In this document: piece after piece, positions 28,901 to 36,453 of the stretch
How the letters are laid out: the number at the start of each line of letters is the position of its first letter
Position numbering within the stretch: the stretch's first letter is position 1
From: Duncaniella dubosii
GTDB lineage: Bacteria > Bacteroidota > Bacteroidia > Bacteroidales > Muribaculaceae
NCBI RefSeq assembly: GCF_004803915.1
Contig: NZ_CP039396.1
Coordinates: 3,038,001 to 3,102,000, forward strand
Direction: 5' to 3'
DNA: 64,000 nt
Made by a program: the position numbers and the translations under genes
The notes under the pieces: generated by a model
The model's input: only the letters and a program-made list of their open reading frames with translations
What the model was told of the DNA's origin: nothing
Databases searched by the model: none

Positions 28901-30325
28901 GAATATGGCGCGAGACTGCTGATGTCGCCAAGGTCAGGAGCTGTACGGTTCCGCTCCACCCAGTCCCTCTCATTACCGCTTTTCCGTCCGGAAATCGGCA
29001 ACATATTCGGACAGTCACGCCACTACGGGCCGATGTCTCCCGGACTTGATTTCGCATTCGGTTTTGCCGGAGAGAACTATATAGACAAAGCTCTGCGCCG
29101 GGGCTGGCTTATAACAGACGACGGCCAGACTTCTCCTGCGATCTTCTCCCGTACAAACGAATTGAACGTTGAGCTGACACTCGAACCGATTCGCGGGCTC
29201 AAAATACTTCTGACGACCAATCGTACCGACAACCGAACGAAGTCAACTCAGTTCATGTATGACAACATGCCGACTTCACTTGCAGGTTCGTATACCAAAA
29301 CACATGTCGCAATGAAAACGGCATTGAAACATTTCAAAGCCGACAATGGCTATGAGTCTGAAGCATTCAACCAATTCCTTGCGAATATTCCAGTAATAGC
29401 CTCGCGCGTCAGAAACGAGTATGAAGGACTTCTATACCCTATGGGCGGGGCGATGGCAGGAAATGTCAATGCCGGTAATCCGTTTAACCCGGAAGTCGGC
29501 GACATAAGCCAGACAAGTTCAGACGTTCTTATTCCGGCATTTCTTGCAGCGTATACCGGGACGAATCCTGCCAAACAATACCTCACGCCATTCCCATCAT
29601 TTGCAAATGCGCTTCCCAACTGGAGAGTGACCTACGACGGGCTGCTTTACATCGGCAATCTCCGCAACATCTTCAAGGCTTTTACATTAAGCCACGCATA
29701 TCAGTGTACATATTCAGTAGGCTCTTATTCATCATACCTCAACTGGATGAGTGCCGGTGTTGCCGACAGTAATCTCGGATTCACGATTGACGAACTAACC
29801 GGCAATCCAATCCCGACATCGCCCTACAACATATCATCCGTCGCCATTACCGAAAAATTCGCACCGCTCATCGGAGCTGCAGTAACGCTCAAAAACGACC
29901 TCACACTTTCGGCCGAATACCGCGATGCTCGCACTCTTACGCTTAACACCTCGGCAGGACAAATTGTCGAGGCAAATCAGCGAGGCATGACATTCGGCCT
30001 CGGATATAAAATCATAGGATTCAACACAGTTTTGAAAATGAAGGGTTCAGGAAGAGGCATATCGAATGACCTCACACTTAACGCCGACTTCAATTTCTCA
30101 GAGACACAAGCACTCATACGAAGAATCGAGACTGCGTATACGCAGGCAACCTCCGGCACACGAACCCTGACGCTGAATTTCACAGCATCTTACATCATGT
30201 CGCGACGCCTTACACTTGGAGCATTCTTCGACCATCAGGTAAACACGCCTATCGTATCGTCGACTTCATATCCAACAACAAACAGCTCATTCGGATTCAA
30301 TATCAACCTATCTTTAGCGAGATAA
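22934..30325 (+). CDS. sprA: T9SS outer membrane translocon SprA (Sov)
   Basis: A giant protein of about 2463 residues, the expected size for SprA, the very large outer membrane beta-barrel that forms the protein-conducting channel of the type 9 secretion system. Family features are the N-terminal FNILDMNFSLGPLEKIFGPGGVQLKTQGS, GDRMKFNMTYNTDATFDFDSKNLKLAYEG, the repeated SYIDDFESAQYGIDLRSPYSW, and a long C-terminal series of beta strands ending FGFNINLSLAR. No frame break occurs over 7.4 kb. The start is unsure: TTG at 22934 would remove the basic part of the signal sequence. The frame is open from 22853 and reads LKRRRYIFIISSFFTGIATL from a CTG at 22877, a better signal peptide, so translation probably begins there or at another non-ATG codon. 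Next to ruvA, a common neighbour in Bacteroidota. Confidence 0.93.
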   Translation: MTVTGTFIAFPQVITPVFNPPAPVIPAKAPDSQTDSIQIPFPVSQPIPQSYEDLMKQELAADLSTPSNISTVAEYDPQLGCYVIRTRLGEYDITTPFYLTPEQYNNWQTRRQMQQYFNLRNSEALTKPDKEPFNILDMNFSLGPLEKIFGPGGVQLKTQGSVNIAMGVKTNKTDNPALSLDARRKTYFDFDQKIQATVAATVGDRMKFNMTYNTDATFDFDSKNLKLAYEGKEDDIVKSIEAGNVSMTTGSSLIRGSTALFGIKTKLQFGKLTATALVSQQNSQSTSVSSKGGSQTTDFSIKADNYDANRHFFLGHYFRDNYDNFASRLPFVSSGIQITRIEVWITNRNGRFDQSRNFVAFMDLGESDHLASDYWQGNQAYLQPSNLSNNLLSVIKQDYPGARNINTVTQALSPLNAYGISGGIDYEKVESARLLSSSEYTLNSTLGYISLKSALAADEVLGVAYEYTYNGKVYQVGEFSADITSTDQSLYLKMLKSTTVAPKLPMWDLMMKNVYSLGTTMVQKQNFRLNIKYLSDTTGTEINYLPVPSISNVPLLQVMNLDRIDSNEASNPDGFFDYIEGYTVLSNQGKIIFPVVEPFGTNLEKKIGNPALAEPYLYQQLYDSTQVVARQFADRNKFIISGRYQSSGGGSQIRLNAFNVPRGSVVVTAGGVVLIENSDYTVDYAMGVVTITNQSIIDSGQNISVSLEDQSQFSMQRKTLLGLDLNYQFNKDFNVGATLMHFSEKALTEKVNIGDEIVNNTIWGLNMQYNTRFMWLTNLLNKIPTVNAVQPSTLSVQAEFANLIPHKQKSGSNKGSSYIDDFESAQYGIDLRSPYSWFLASTPYDPSGDALFPEAALSNDVTYGKNRALINWYFIDRMFTARNSSLCPGYIKSDTKQLNNPYVREIKVTEVFPGREQTYGEANTIQTLNLSFYPSERGPYNLDATDIDDEGNLLFPERRWGGIMRKMDNTNFESSNIEYVQFWMLSPFLDPDNDNLSGGDLYLNFGEISEDILKDGLKSYENGIPVDGNDQFLQTTAWGRVSSQNSLTYAFDNNTNSRLPQDVGLDGLINDDEFGFSSYSNYLDQLRTKLPASTIERMQADASSPFNDPAGDNYHFFRGFDYDEQRLGVLERYKRYNGVEGNSLSPQDAPDPLYQSSRALPDVEDINQDNTLNEYERYFQYKISIRPEDLVVGKNYITDKRTAIVTNTDGTTQEMVWYQFKVPLSDYQKVVGNISDFSTIRFARMFMTGFKAVTHLRFATLELVRGEWRPYLFNLNTRGDAPAEGELDVSVVNIEENMQREPVNYVLPPGVTRISDPGQQQIVQLNEQSMSLKVIGLQPGDARGVYRNTQHDLRNYKHMQMWIHAEKLLDDHTNLRSGEISVFVRLGSDVKNNFYEYEVPLELTPFGKYAQDGADRYIVWPRSNYMDFELQSLVDLKKARNRAKNEQQPGVGFGTLFTGRDPSNERNRMAVMGNPSLSDIRVMMVGVRNNASSTKDAIVWLNELKVTDFENSGGWAAKGNVNLGVSDIATLNLGAHMETAGFGSVDQSLNARRIDDYSQYNFAMQVDAGRFLPEKVKLRAPVYYSVSKEKITPKYNPLDQDVRLKDALDACTTEAQKDSIRAFAIENNTVKSFSISGLKFDVKSKNPMPWDPANFTFNFSFNKQSKTDPTTEYENTNDYRGSFQYSYTPYVKGLRPFNFIKSKSKHLKFFKEWELNYVPTNISFLTTMSRYYYELQTRSESDVDFQLPVSVSKNFIWDRQLALTWNLTKSLSVNFNSNTSARIEETMGAVNRKLFPDKYKEWKDTVIQSLLHLGTPWSYNQSFVVNYRAPFNRIPVLDWLTGNASYNATYRWDRGAEIDGVAMGNSIANQAAWNIDGRVNLETLYNKWNYAKKVNQRFQARRSQAKPKKAKRFERTYALLPDTTLNIRHNLRNAKVKVTATTVDGKPFRVTHKVIDANNVTILTRGDQNLKFTIEEILKEEKSIWTEIGEYGARLLMSPRSGAVRFRSTQSLSLPLFRPEIGNIFGQSRHYGPMSPGLDFAFGFAGENYIDKALRRGWLITDDGQTSPAIFSRTNELNVELTLEPIRGLKILLTTNRTDNRTKSTQFMYDNMPTSLAGSYTKTHVAMKTALKHFKADNGYESEAFNQFLANIPVIASRVRNEYEGLLYPMGGAMAGNVNAGNPFNPEVGDISQTSSDVLIPAFLAAYTGTNPAKQYLTPFPSFANALPNWRVTYDGLLYIGNLRNIFKAFTLSHAYQCTYSVGSYSSYLNWMSAGVADSNLGFTIDELTGNPIPTSPYNISSVAITEKFAPLIGAAVTLKNDLTLSAEYRDARTLTLNTSAGQIVEANQRGMTFGLGYKIIGFNTVLKMKGSGRGISNDLTLNADFNFSETQALIRRIETAYTQATSGTRTLTLNFTASYIMSRRLTLGAFFDHQVNTPIVSSTSYPTTNSSFGFNINLSLAR

Positions 30326-30400
30326 CAGTCAAGGAAGGGTTATTTCGGCACTAATAAGTTAAAGAAGTCTTATAAGAATACAAAAGGGTTACTGCACACT

Positions 30401-30661
30401 GTGAAGGTCAACTCTCATTTTCATGTAAAAATTTGTGCTATTAAAGAACGAGAGGTTGTAAAAAGAATCTTCACTTGGCTCGAAAACTTTCGCAGGTTGT
30501 CCAGAATCTACGAGAAATTACCTCAATCTGCTCGGAATAAGCATATTCCTCATATTAATTGCTTTAATATTCTCATCTCTAACACATGCACCAGACCTGT
30601 ATTTTATCAAATCTCGATCGCAGGGATAAACTCTTTCAACTCACTGAAAGTTTTTAATTAA
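30401..30661 (+). pseudogene. Relic of an IS5-like transposase C-terminus
   Basis: An 86-codon frame whose middle (30446-30540) reads EREVVKRIFTWLENFRRLS followed by RIYEKLPQSA, which resembles the end of IS5-group DDE transposases (pattern WVVERTFxWLxxFRRLxKDYE). The Glu expected in VVER is Lys here, so the relic should be inactive. No N-terminal part or inverted repeats could be found in the 374-base gap between sprA and pncB. Probably a decayed fragment, not an expressed gene. Confidence 0.5.
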
Positions 30662-30699
30662 TATAACCACCCTCCAATGTTTATAACAAAATATACGAT

Positions 30700-31902
30700 A
30701 TGCGACAGATTATAACCCACTTTACAGACGATGATTTATATAAGTTCACGATGTGTTGTGCTGTCATCGACAATTATCCGCGCGCGCAAGTCAAATATAA
30801 ATTCATTGACAGGGATTCCACAATCTATCCGACTGGATTTGCCAAAGAACTCCGTGAACAGATTTCCGCTCTTGACAATCTAAAAATAAGCGAAGAGGAA
30901 ATCGCTTATATGAAGCTCCGTTGCCCGTACATACCGTTCTGGTTTTACACCTTCCTTAAAGGATATCGCTATAACCCGGAAAGAGTCACAGTGAATCAGG
31001 ATTGCGACGGACACCTATCAGTAGAGATTGAAGGATGCTGGAGCGACACGATATTGTTTGAAGTAAAAATCCTTGCAATCGTTTCGGAACTTTACTACGA
31101 AATGACAGGTGAAGCGAAGAAATTTGACCTCGAGAAATATTATCATCTATCATTTGACAAAGCCTCCCGGCTGCTTGAAGCAGGCTGCAGGTTCAGCGAT
31201 TTCGGCACCCGTCGCAGGGCTTCATTCGACACGCAGGACACAGTTGTAAAGGCCATGTCGGATTGTGCGTCCCAATACTCAGGCTCAGGTGGCTTCACGG
31301 GCACAAGCAATGTTTATTTCGCAATGAAATACGACCTCGTTCCAGTAGGGACAATGGCCCACGAACTGATATGTGCCATTGCCGGGATGTATGGACCACA
31401 GATGGCAAACCACCTGGCCATGAAAGCATGGTCCGAGACTTATAGAGGTGCTCTCGGCACATTTCTTTATGACACTTACGGATGGGACATTTTCAGCCTC
31501 AACTTCTCGGAGGACTTTGCAAATATGTTCAAAGGATTGCGCGTGGATAGCGGTGACAACCTTGAGGAATTACAGCGAATTGTCGATAAGTACCGCTCAC
31601 TCGGTATTGACTCCAAGAGCAAACAGGTAGTATTCAGCAACGCTCTGAATGTCGACAAGGCAATTAAAATTCAGGAATGCGCCTCTGAAGTCTGCCAACC
31701 GTCGTTTGGAATAGGTACGCATTTCACAAACGATTTTGACGGAATAGAGCCTCGGAATATTGTCATCAAACTCATAGCTGTGAAAATAACCGAGGCATGG
31801 ACTTTTTTCAATGACACATGTAAATTAAGCGAGGATAAAGGTAAATATTCCGGGAATCCGGATGTAGTCAGACGCTTTATGGAGATATTACATCTTAAAT
31901 AG
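30700..31902 (+). CDS. pncB: Nicotinate phosphoribosyltransferase
   Basis: A 400-residue NAPRTase that salvages nicotinate with PRPP to nicotinate mononucleotide, driven by ATP. Family stretches are the N-terminal FTDDDLYKFTMCCAVIDNYP, FWFYTFLKGYRYNP, DFGTRRRASFDTQD (about 167-180), GGFTGTSNVYFAMKYDLVPVGTMAHE (phosphorylated His near 220), and RVDSGDNLEELQRIVDKY. Typical length. With nadC in the same window this shows two routes into NAD, salvage and de novo. A terminator hairpin follows. Confidence 0.95.
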   Translation: MRQIITHFTDDDLYKFTMCCAVIDNYPRAQVKYKFIDRDSTIYPTGFAKELREQISALDNLKISEEEIAYMKLRCPYIPFWFYTFLKGYRYNPERVTVNQDCDGHLSVEIEGCWSDTILFEVKILAIVSELYYEMTGEAKKFDLEKYYHLSFDKASRLLEAGCRFSDFGTRRRASFDTQDTVVKAMSDCASQYSGSGGFTGTSNVYFAMKYDLVPVGTMAHELICAIAGMYGPQMANHLAMKAWSETYRGALGTFLYDTYGWDIFSLNFSEDFANMFKGLRVDSGDNLEELQRIVDKYRSLGIDSKSKQVVFSNALNVDKAIKIQECASEVCQPSFGIGTHFTNDFDGIEPRNIVIKLIAVKITEAWTFFNDTCKLSEDKGKYSGNPDVVRRFMEILHLK

Positions 31903-31933
31903 ATTTGAATAGGGCAGCAAAAAAATAATAACA

Positions 31934-31968
31934 AGGCCACGGCAATAAAGCATATTTTGCCGTGGCCT
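31934..31968 (+). terminator. pncB terminator
   Basis: A perfect 12-bp stem, AGGCCACGGCAA at 31934-31945 pairing with 31957-31968, with an 11-base loop and followed by an AT-rich stretch (catattttatag). Confidence 0.65.
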
Positions 31969-32787
31969 CATATTTTATAGAATATTTTTAAGTTAATATT
32001 CAGTTAACCGGCCATTTATAAGTAAAACAAAATTTAAAAACCAAATATTTAAAGTGAATTTTTATTAACCAATAGAAATTTATTGCTACAATATTGTTAT
32101 AACTATGAACATCAGTCAGATAATTGCCAGATTATGTGATTGTAAATATAATTTATATATATATTGTCTTAAACTGAATCCACATCTCGTTTGATATTTC
32201 AAATTCACACTTTACATTTACAATTCAGAATCTTTGAAATTCGAAAATTTAGTGCTGTTTTGAAATTTAAAAATGCAAATCCTCAACTTTGCAAATGAAA
32301 ACTCGATAATGGATTCGGTTTCTTGTTTTCAAACATGCCGAAACAAGTAGTTATTTCATTTTGCAAATATACATAAAATTCGTTTTACATACGCAAATTA
32401 AACACCATTTTTAGCCATTAACATCCTTTAGATAAAAAATCACAACGCTAATTATCTGCTAATTATAAACCTAATCTAAATTAATACTTAAATTACAAAT
32501 ATGTCGTAAGACTACTTTTTCAGCTAAAACCACTCAAAAGGCTATACAACCACACAATAATCTAATATAAAACACAATACCTACTTTTATTTATAGCATA
32601 AGTTTAGATGCAGTAATTACGCTTAATCGTCGAGTGCCCCATCTATTTGCAAAACAGAATTTACACTTACATTCTTAATTTACATACACAATCGCATTGG
32701 TTTTGTTTTTGCAAATTTGGAGTTTACAAATTAATTAATTACATTTGCATCGAATTACAAAATCAAATTTCCGTAAAAGTTTGCATT
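31969..32787. other. AT-rich gene-free stretch with TTTGCAAA palindromes
   Basis: About 820 bases with no convincing gene on either strand and clearly richer in A+T than its surroundings. Copies of the palindrome TTTGCAAA occur at 32288-32295, 32360-32367, 32646-32653 and 32708-32715, the last overlapping the promoter of the HTH gene. TTTACA and TTACAT words also recur toward the right end. I saw no tRNA, DnaA-box cluster or stable hairpin. It may be a regulatory region, an untranslated leader or decayed DNA. Confidence 0.5.
32716..32747 (+). promoter_or_regulatory. Promoter of the HTH regulator gene
   Basis: TTTG at 32716-32719, 20-base spacer, TACATTTG at 32740-32747. A TTTGCAAAT palindrome at 32708-32716 overlaps the -33 box, a position where a bound regulator would block or touch RNA polymerase. 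Confidence 0.6.
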
Positions 32788-33378
32788 ATGGATCTTGTTT
32801 CAAGACTCAAACGCTATCTCGATTCCAAGCAAATCAGCGTCACGCAATTTGCCGACGAATGCGCTATTCCCCGCCCCACAGGCAGTCAGCTACTTGCAGG
32901 ACGCAATAAAAAGGTCAGCGATGAAATAATAAGTAAAATCCACTTGGCATACCCCGACCTTAACATCGTATGGCTGATGTTTGGCGAGGGAAATATGGTG
33001 AACAATGCAAATATTGAAATCTCAGAGCCCCAAAACACGGCAAAAACCGAGTCTTACAGCAACGATTCGCCTGATACACAAACAATTGACTTCACCCTAG
33101 ACTTTAATGAAAATTTGCAGGATGAAGTTTCAGAAAAAAAATCCGAGCCTACATCGACCAACACATTCACATTTGCAAGTCCGGCAGACAGCCCTGCCGA
33201 ACCATTAGAGTTTACACAAGCTATCAGCGACGAGACAGAAGCCGCCAAACCAACACCACCCCTACCCAAGTCGTCAGGCAAAGGCAAAAGAGTCACAGGA
33301 ATCGTTGTATATTATGATGATTGCACGTACGAGTCATTCATCCCCGATCCGAACCACGGCCATCCTTTCATGAGATAA
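32788..33378 (+). CDS. HTH (XRE/CI-like) regulator with acidic linker
   Basis: A 196-residue protein. Residues 1-70 form a CI/XRE-type helix-turn-helix (MDLVSRLKRYLDSKQISVTQFADECAIPRPT...) ending in NIVWLMFGEGNM, a phrase common in phage-repressor-like proteins. Residues about 75-165 are Ser/Thr/Glu/Pro rich and probably disordered. The last 30 residues (GKRVTGIVVYYDDCTYESFIPDPNHG) look ordered and could be a conserved tail. The ATG at 32788 is chosen because the domain starts there and a promoter lies just upstream; the frame extends 141 bases further but through the promoter. It may control its own promoter through the TTTGCAAA sites; that is inference. No phage genes are nearby. Confidence 0.7.
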   Translation: MDLVSRLKRYLDSKQISVTQFADECAIPRPTGSQLLAGRNKKVSDEIISKIHLAYPDLNIVWLMFGEGNMVNNANIEISEPQNTAKTESYSNDSPDTQTIDFTLDFNENLQDEVSEKKSEPTSTNTFTFASPADSPAEPLEFTQAISDETEAAKPTPPLPKSSGKGKRVTGIVVYYDDCTYESFIPDPNHGHPFMR

Positions 33379-33437
33379 CATTCAAATCGCAGCCTACAGG
33401 AACACCAGTAGATTGTAATACCGTTCACAGCACTCAT

Positions 33438-33469
33438 TTTGGCAATCTGCAATATTCTGAGTAATTTTG
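33438..33469 (+). promoter_or_regulatory. Promoter of the ABC-F gene
   Basis: TTTG at 33438-33441, 20-base spacer, TAATTTTG at 33462-33469; the coding region starts 70 bases later at 33539. Confidence 0.6.
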
Positions 33470-33538
33470 CAGACCCGTTTCATGTAACCATACCAATCCC
33501 GGGACAACAAAAAACAATTATTGAGACTATCATAAATA

Positions 33539-35521
33539 ATGAGCATTTCAATCAACAGCCTAAAGGTAGAATTCAGCGCAAAATGTCTTTTTGACAACAT
33601 ATCTTATATCATCAATCCTAAAGACAAAATTGCCCTCGTAGGCAAAAATGGCGCCGGAAAATCGACCATGCTGAAAATAATAGCAGGATTACAAAAGCCG
33701 ACTTCAGGCAACGTCGCGATGCCACGCGACACAACCGTCGGCTATCTGCCACAGCATATCACCGTCAGCGATACATCAACCGTTATCGATGAAGTGAGAA
33801 GTGCGTTCAGCCATGTCGATGACATGAAAGCACGTCTTGATGAAATAAACCATCAGCTCGCAACCCGCACCGATTATGAATCGGACGCATATCAGGAACT
33901 GATAGAAGCTATGACATATCTCAATGACCGGCTTGCAATGGAACAGAGCGAAAACTTCGAAGCCGAAATGGAAAAGACCCTTATCGGCCTTGGGTTCCTG
34001 CGTTCCGATTTCAACCGTCCCACATCGGAATTTTCCGGTGGCTGGCGCATGCGCATAGAGCTTGCCAAGATTCTGCTTCGGCGTCCGGATGTGTTGCTGC
34101 TCGATGAGCCAACCAACCATCTTGACATCGAATCAATCCAGTGGCTTGAAAACTTCTTAATCACGAAAGCCAATGCCGTTGTACTCGTCAGCCACGACCG
34201 CGCATTCATCGACAATGTCACAAACCGCACTATCGAAATCTCGCTCGGCAAAATCTATGATTACTCGGTCAACTATTCAAAATACCTCGTCCTGCGTCAA
34301 GAGCGACTTGAACAGCAGATGCGCGCCTATCAGAACCAGCAAAAAATGATTCAGGACACAGAGGATTTCATTGAACGTTTCCGCTACAAAGCTACTAAGA
34401 GCGTGCAAGTGCAAAGCCGAATCAAGCAGCTCGCAAAAATAGAACGCATCGAAGTCGACGAGGTAGACACTTCGCATCTCAATCTCAAGTTTCCTCCCGC
34501 CCCGCGTTCCGGCGACTATCCCGTGATAGCCGACAACGTGGGAAAAGCATACGGCGAACATCAGGTATTCGACCATGCAACCTTCACAATCAAGCGTGGC
34601 GAAAAAGTGGCGTTCGTTGGTAAAAACGGCGAAGGAAAATCAACGCTAATAAAATGTATCATGGGAGAAATCCCATTTACAGGCTCACTCAAAATCGGCC
34701 ACAATGTCAAAATCGGCTACTTTGCACAAAATCAGGCCACGCTGCTTGACGGCGAACTGACTGTTTTTGACACCATCGACCGCGTAGCCATCGGCGACAT
34801 ACGGACAAAAATCCGCGATATACTCGGAGCATTCATGTTTGGCGGCGAAGCCTCCGATAAAAAAGTCAAAGTGCTTTCAGGCGGCGAGAAGACGCGACTG
34901 GCAATGATAAGACTCTTGCTTGAACCTGTCAACCTTCTCATTCTCGACGAGCCGACCAACCATCTTGACATGAAAACCAAAGACATCCTCAAGCAAGCCA
35001 TCAAGGATTTCAACGGCACAGTCATCGTTGTCAGCCATGACCGAGAATTTCTTGACGGTCTCGTCGAGAAAGTCTATGAATTCGGAGGCGGTCAAGTGAA
35101 AGAATGCCTTGGCGGAATCTATGAATTCCTCGAAAAGAAAAAGCTGGCCTCACTCACTGAGCTTGAACGAAACACCATCCGACCCTTGACAGATTCAAAT
35201 AACACAAAAGAGCCGCAGACCTCTGCAAAAGGCCAAACCGAATCGAATAAAACAGACACACCGGCTCCTGCAAAAAAACTTTCGTATGCGGAACAACGCG
35301 AACGCGAAAAGCGCGTCCGCAAAGCGCGTAAAAAAGTTGATGAGGCTGAAGCCGAGATAGGTCGCCTCGAGCAGGAAATCTCCGAAATCGAATCGATCAT
35401 CGCAGAAGGCAATCCACCGGCCGATATCTATGACCGGCATGCCTCAACCACTAAGCAGCTCGAAAACGCCATGTCGCTTTGGGAACTTGCATCCATGGAA
35501 TTTGATGAGATATCCAAATAA
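33539..35521 (+). CDS. ABC-F family ribosome-associated ATPase
   Basis: A 660-residue cytoplasmic protein with two ABC ATPase domains and no membrane part, the ABC-F layout. Domain 1 has Walker A VGKNGAGKSTMLK (about 35-47), signature FSGGWRMRIELAK, Walker B VLLLDEPTNHLD. The linker (about 235-300) is the charged helical P-site tRNA-interaction motif region (YQNQQKMIQDTEDFIERFRYK). Domain 2 has VGKNGEGKSTLIK, LSGGEKTRLAM and LLILDEPTNHLD. The C-terminus (about 560-655) is a charged coiled coil, as in Uup/YheS-type members. Family members act on the ribosome during translation; some protect against antibiotics, but nothing here marks this one as a resistance protein. Confidence 0.92.
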   Translation: MSISINSLKVEFSAKCLFDNISYIINPKDKIALVGKNGAGKSTMLKIIAGLQKPTSGNVAMPRDTTVGYLPQHITVSDTSTVIDEVRSAFSHVDDMKARLDEINHQLATRTDYESDAYQELIEAMTYLNDRLAMEQSENFEAEMEKTLIGLGFLRSDFNRPTSEFSGGWRMRIELAKILLRRPDVLLLDEPTNHLDIESIQWLENFLITKANAVVLVSHDRAFIDNVTNRTIEISLGKIYDYSVNYSKYLVLRQERLEQQMRAYQNQQKMIQDTEDFIERFRYKATKSVQVQSRIKQLAKIERIEVDEVDTSHLNLKFPPAPRSGDYPVIADNVGKAYGEHQVFDHATFTIKRGEKVAFVGKNGEGKSTLIKCIMGEIPFTGSLKIGHNVKIGYFAQNQATLLDGELTVFDTIDRVAIGDIRTKIRDILGAFMFGGEASDKKVKVLSGGEKTRLAMIRLLLEPVNLLILDEPTNHLDMKTKDILKQAIKDFNGTVIVVSHDREFLDGLVEKVYEFGGGQVKECLGGIYEFLEKKKLASLTELERNTIRPLTDSNNTKEPQTSAKGQTESNKTDTPAPAKKLSYAEQREREKRVRKARKKVDEAEAEIGRLEQEISEIESIIAEGNPPADIYDRHASTTKQLENAMSLWELASMEFDEISK

Positions 35522-35527
35522 AAACTA

Positions 35528-35590
35528 CGGTCATTATAAACAAAGGCGCGGATTCGATAACCGGATCCGCGCCTTTGTTTATAATGACCG
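35528..35590. terminator. Very long perfect hairpin between ABC-F and cvfB genes
   Basis: A perfect 26-bp inverted repeat (35528-35553 with 35565-35590) around an 11-base loop. It contains the GC-rich core AAAGGCGCGGAT with T-rich flanks on either strand, so it can act as terminator for both converging genes. The stem is about twice the length of other hairpins in the window. Confidence 0.75.
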
Positions 35591-35614
35591 CTCCTGATGC
35601 GATATAAAGTTCGC

Positions 35615-36181
35615 TTATACGACAAGACGGATTCCACCGTCTGTTATGAGAATTTTACGCTGACGGTAGAGATGACCGATGGCTTTCTTAAAATCTTTCT
35701 TCGAACACTGAAATGTGGCACGTATAGTTTCAGGTGATGCCGAATCTGAAATCGGCAAAAAACACTCCGGCTGATCTTCAAGACGCCTGACAATCTTATC
35801 CATAAGCGCATCGACCCGGCCGTCATCACCTCCACTAAGTACGAGATCTATCTTGCCATCGTCCCTGACCTGTTTGACATATGCCGGAATCACTTTCCCG
35901 ATTTCAAGCGGAGCATAGAGTTCATTCTCATAGACCATTCCATGAAAAAGGTTATTGACTATAGCCTTATAGCCCAGCTCCGTACGCTTGTAAACGAGCG
36001 CCTCCACTTTTTCGCCAAGCCTATAGTGCGGGAAACGATTCCCAATAAACTTCTCTATTTTAGCAGATGCCACCACGCGCTGCGAAGCATTGTCGAGATA
36101 GACATAAACAAGCACCACCATGCCTCTGGTGAGTTTCATTTTCTGCTCACTATAAGGCACGAGCAGTTCTTTGCCAATCAA
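35615..36181 (-). CDS. S1 domain RNA-binding protein CvfB, C-terminal part (frameshifted)
   Basis: About 189 residues with one or two S1-like domains (KELLVPYSEQKMKLTRGMVV..., then LGEKVEALVYKRTELGYKAIVNNLFHGMVYENELY) and a C-terminal winged-helix part (FQCSKKDFKKAIGHLYRQRKILITDGGIRLV). These match the second half of CvfB/YitL-type RNA-binding proteins. Restoring one G at 36183-36185 joins it to the next entry as FLDWGLIGKELLVPYSEQ, giving a protein of about 280 residues, the normal size. Confidence 0.8.
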   Translation of the reverse strand: MIGKELLVPYSEQKMKLTRGMVVLVYVYLDNASQRVVASAKIEKFIGNRFPHYRLGEKVEALVYKRTELGYKAIVNNLFHGMVYENELYAPLEIGKVIPAYVKQVRDDGKIDLVLSGGDDGRVDALMDKIVRRLEDQPECFLPISDSASPETIRATFQCSKKDFKKAIGHLYRQRKILITDGGIRLVV

Positions 36182-36453
36182 TCCCAGTCGAGGAACGCCC
36201 CCGTATTGTTGACCTGCGTCACCTGAAGATAGGCGAACTCTCCGACTTCGGCAAAAGGACGTTCGGTTGTTGCAACAGGCCGATCCTCAGAATCCTTATA
36301 GACAAAGACCTCCATTTCATCCCCCGGCTGAAGGGGCATAGATATGTAACGAGCCGGCAGAAGGACTTCATTTCCGTCTCTGTCAGCCAGATATGCGCCG
36401 AAATCAACATTGCGCGCAACCTGAAGAGAATTGTATTTTCCGATTTTTAGCAT
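36178..36453 (-). CDS. S1 domain RNA-binding protein CvfB, N-terminal part (frameshifted)
   Basis: The first 91 residues: MLKIGKYNSLQVARNVDFGAYLADRDGNEVLLP is the first S1-like domain of the CvfB family, and FAYLQVTQVNNTGAFLDWD starts the second. The stop arises because the coding strand has GGG (window 36183-36185) where GGGG would give DWGLIGKELL. CvfB proteins bind RNA and influence virulence gene expression in Firmicutes; the role in Bacteroidota is not established. A minus-strand TAAATTTG -7-like element lies at 36503-36496. Confidence 0.8.
   Translation of the reverse strand: MLKIGKYNSLQVARNVDFGAYLADRDGNEVLLPARYISMPLQPGDEMEVFVYKDSEDRPVATTERPFAEVGEFAYLQVTQVNNTGAFLDWD

Noticed and set aside
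32095..32170. TA-rich runs as a CRISPR leader or tandem repeat array
   Set aside because: No regularly spaced direct repeats of 20-40 bases were found here or elsewhere in the window.
32647..32787. Upstream extension of the HTH gene start to 32647
   Set aside because: The extension would run through the promoter at 32716-32747 and has no resemblance to the HTH family N-terminus.
33539..35521. ABC-F protein as an antibiotic resistance gene
   Set aside because: Layout is that of housekeeping Uup/YheS-like members with a C-terminal coiled coil, and there is no mobile context or resistance gene nearby.
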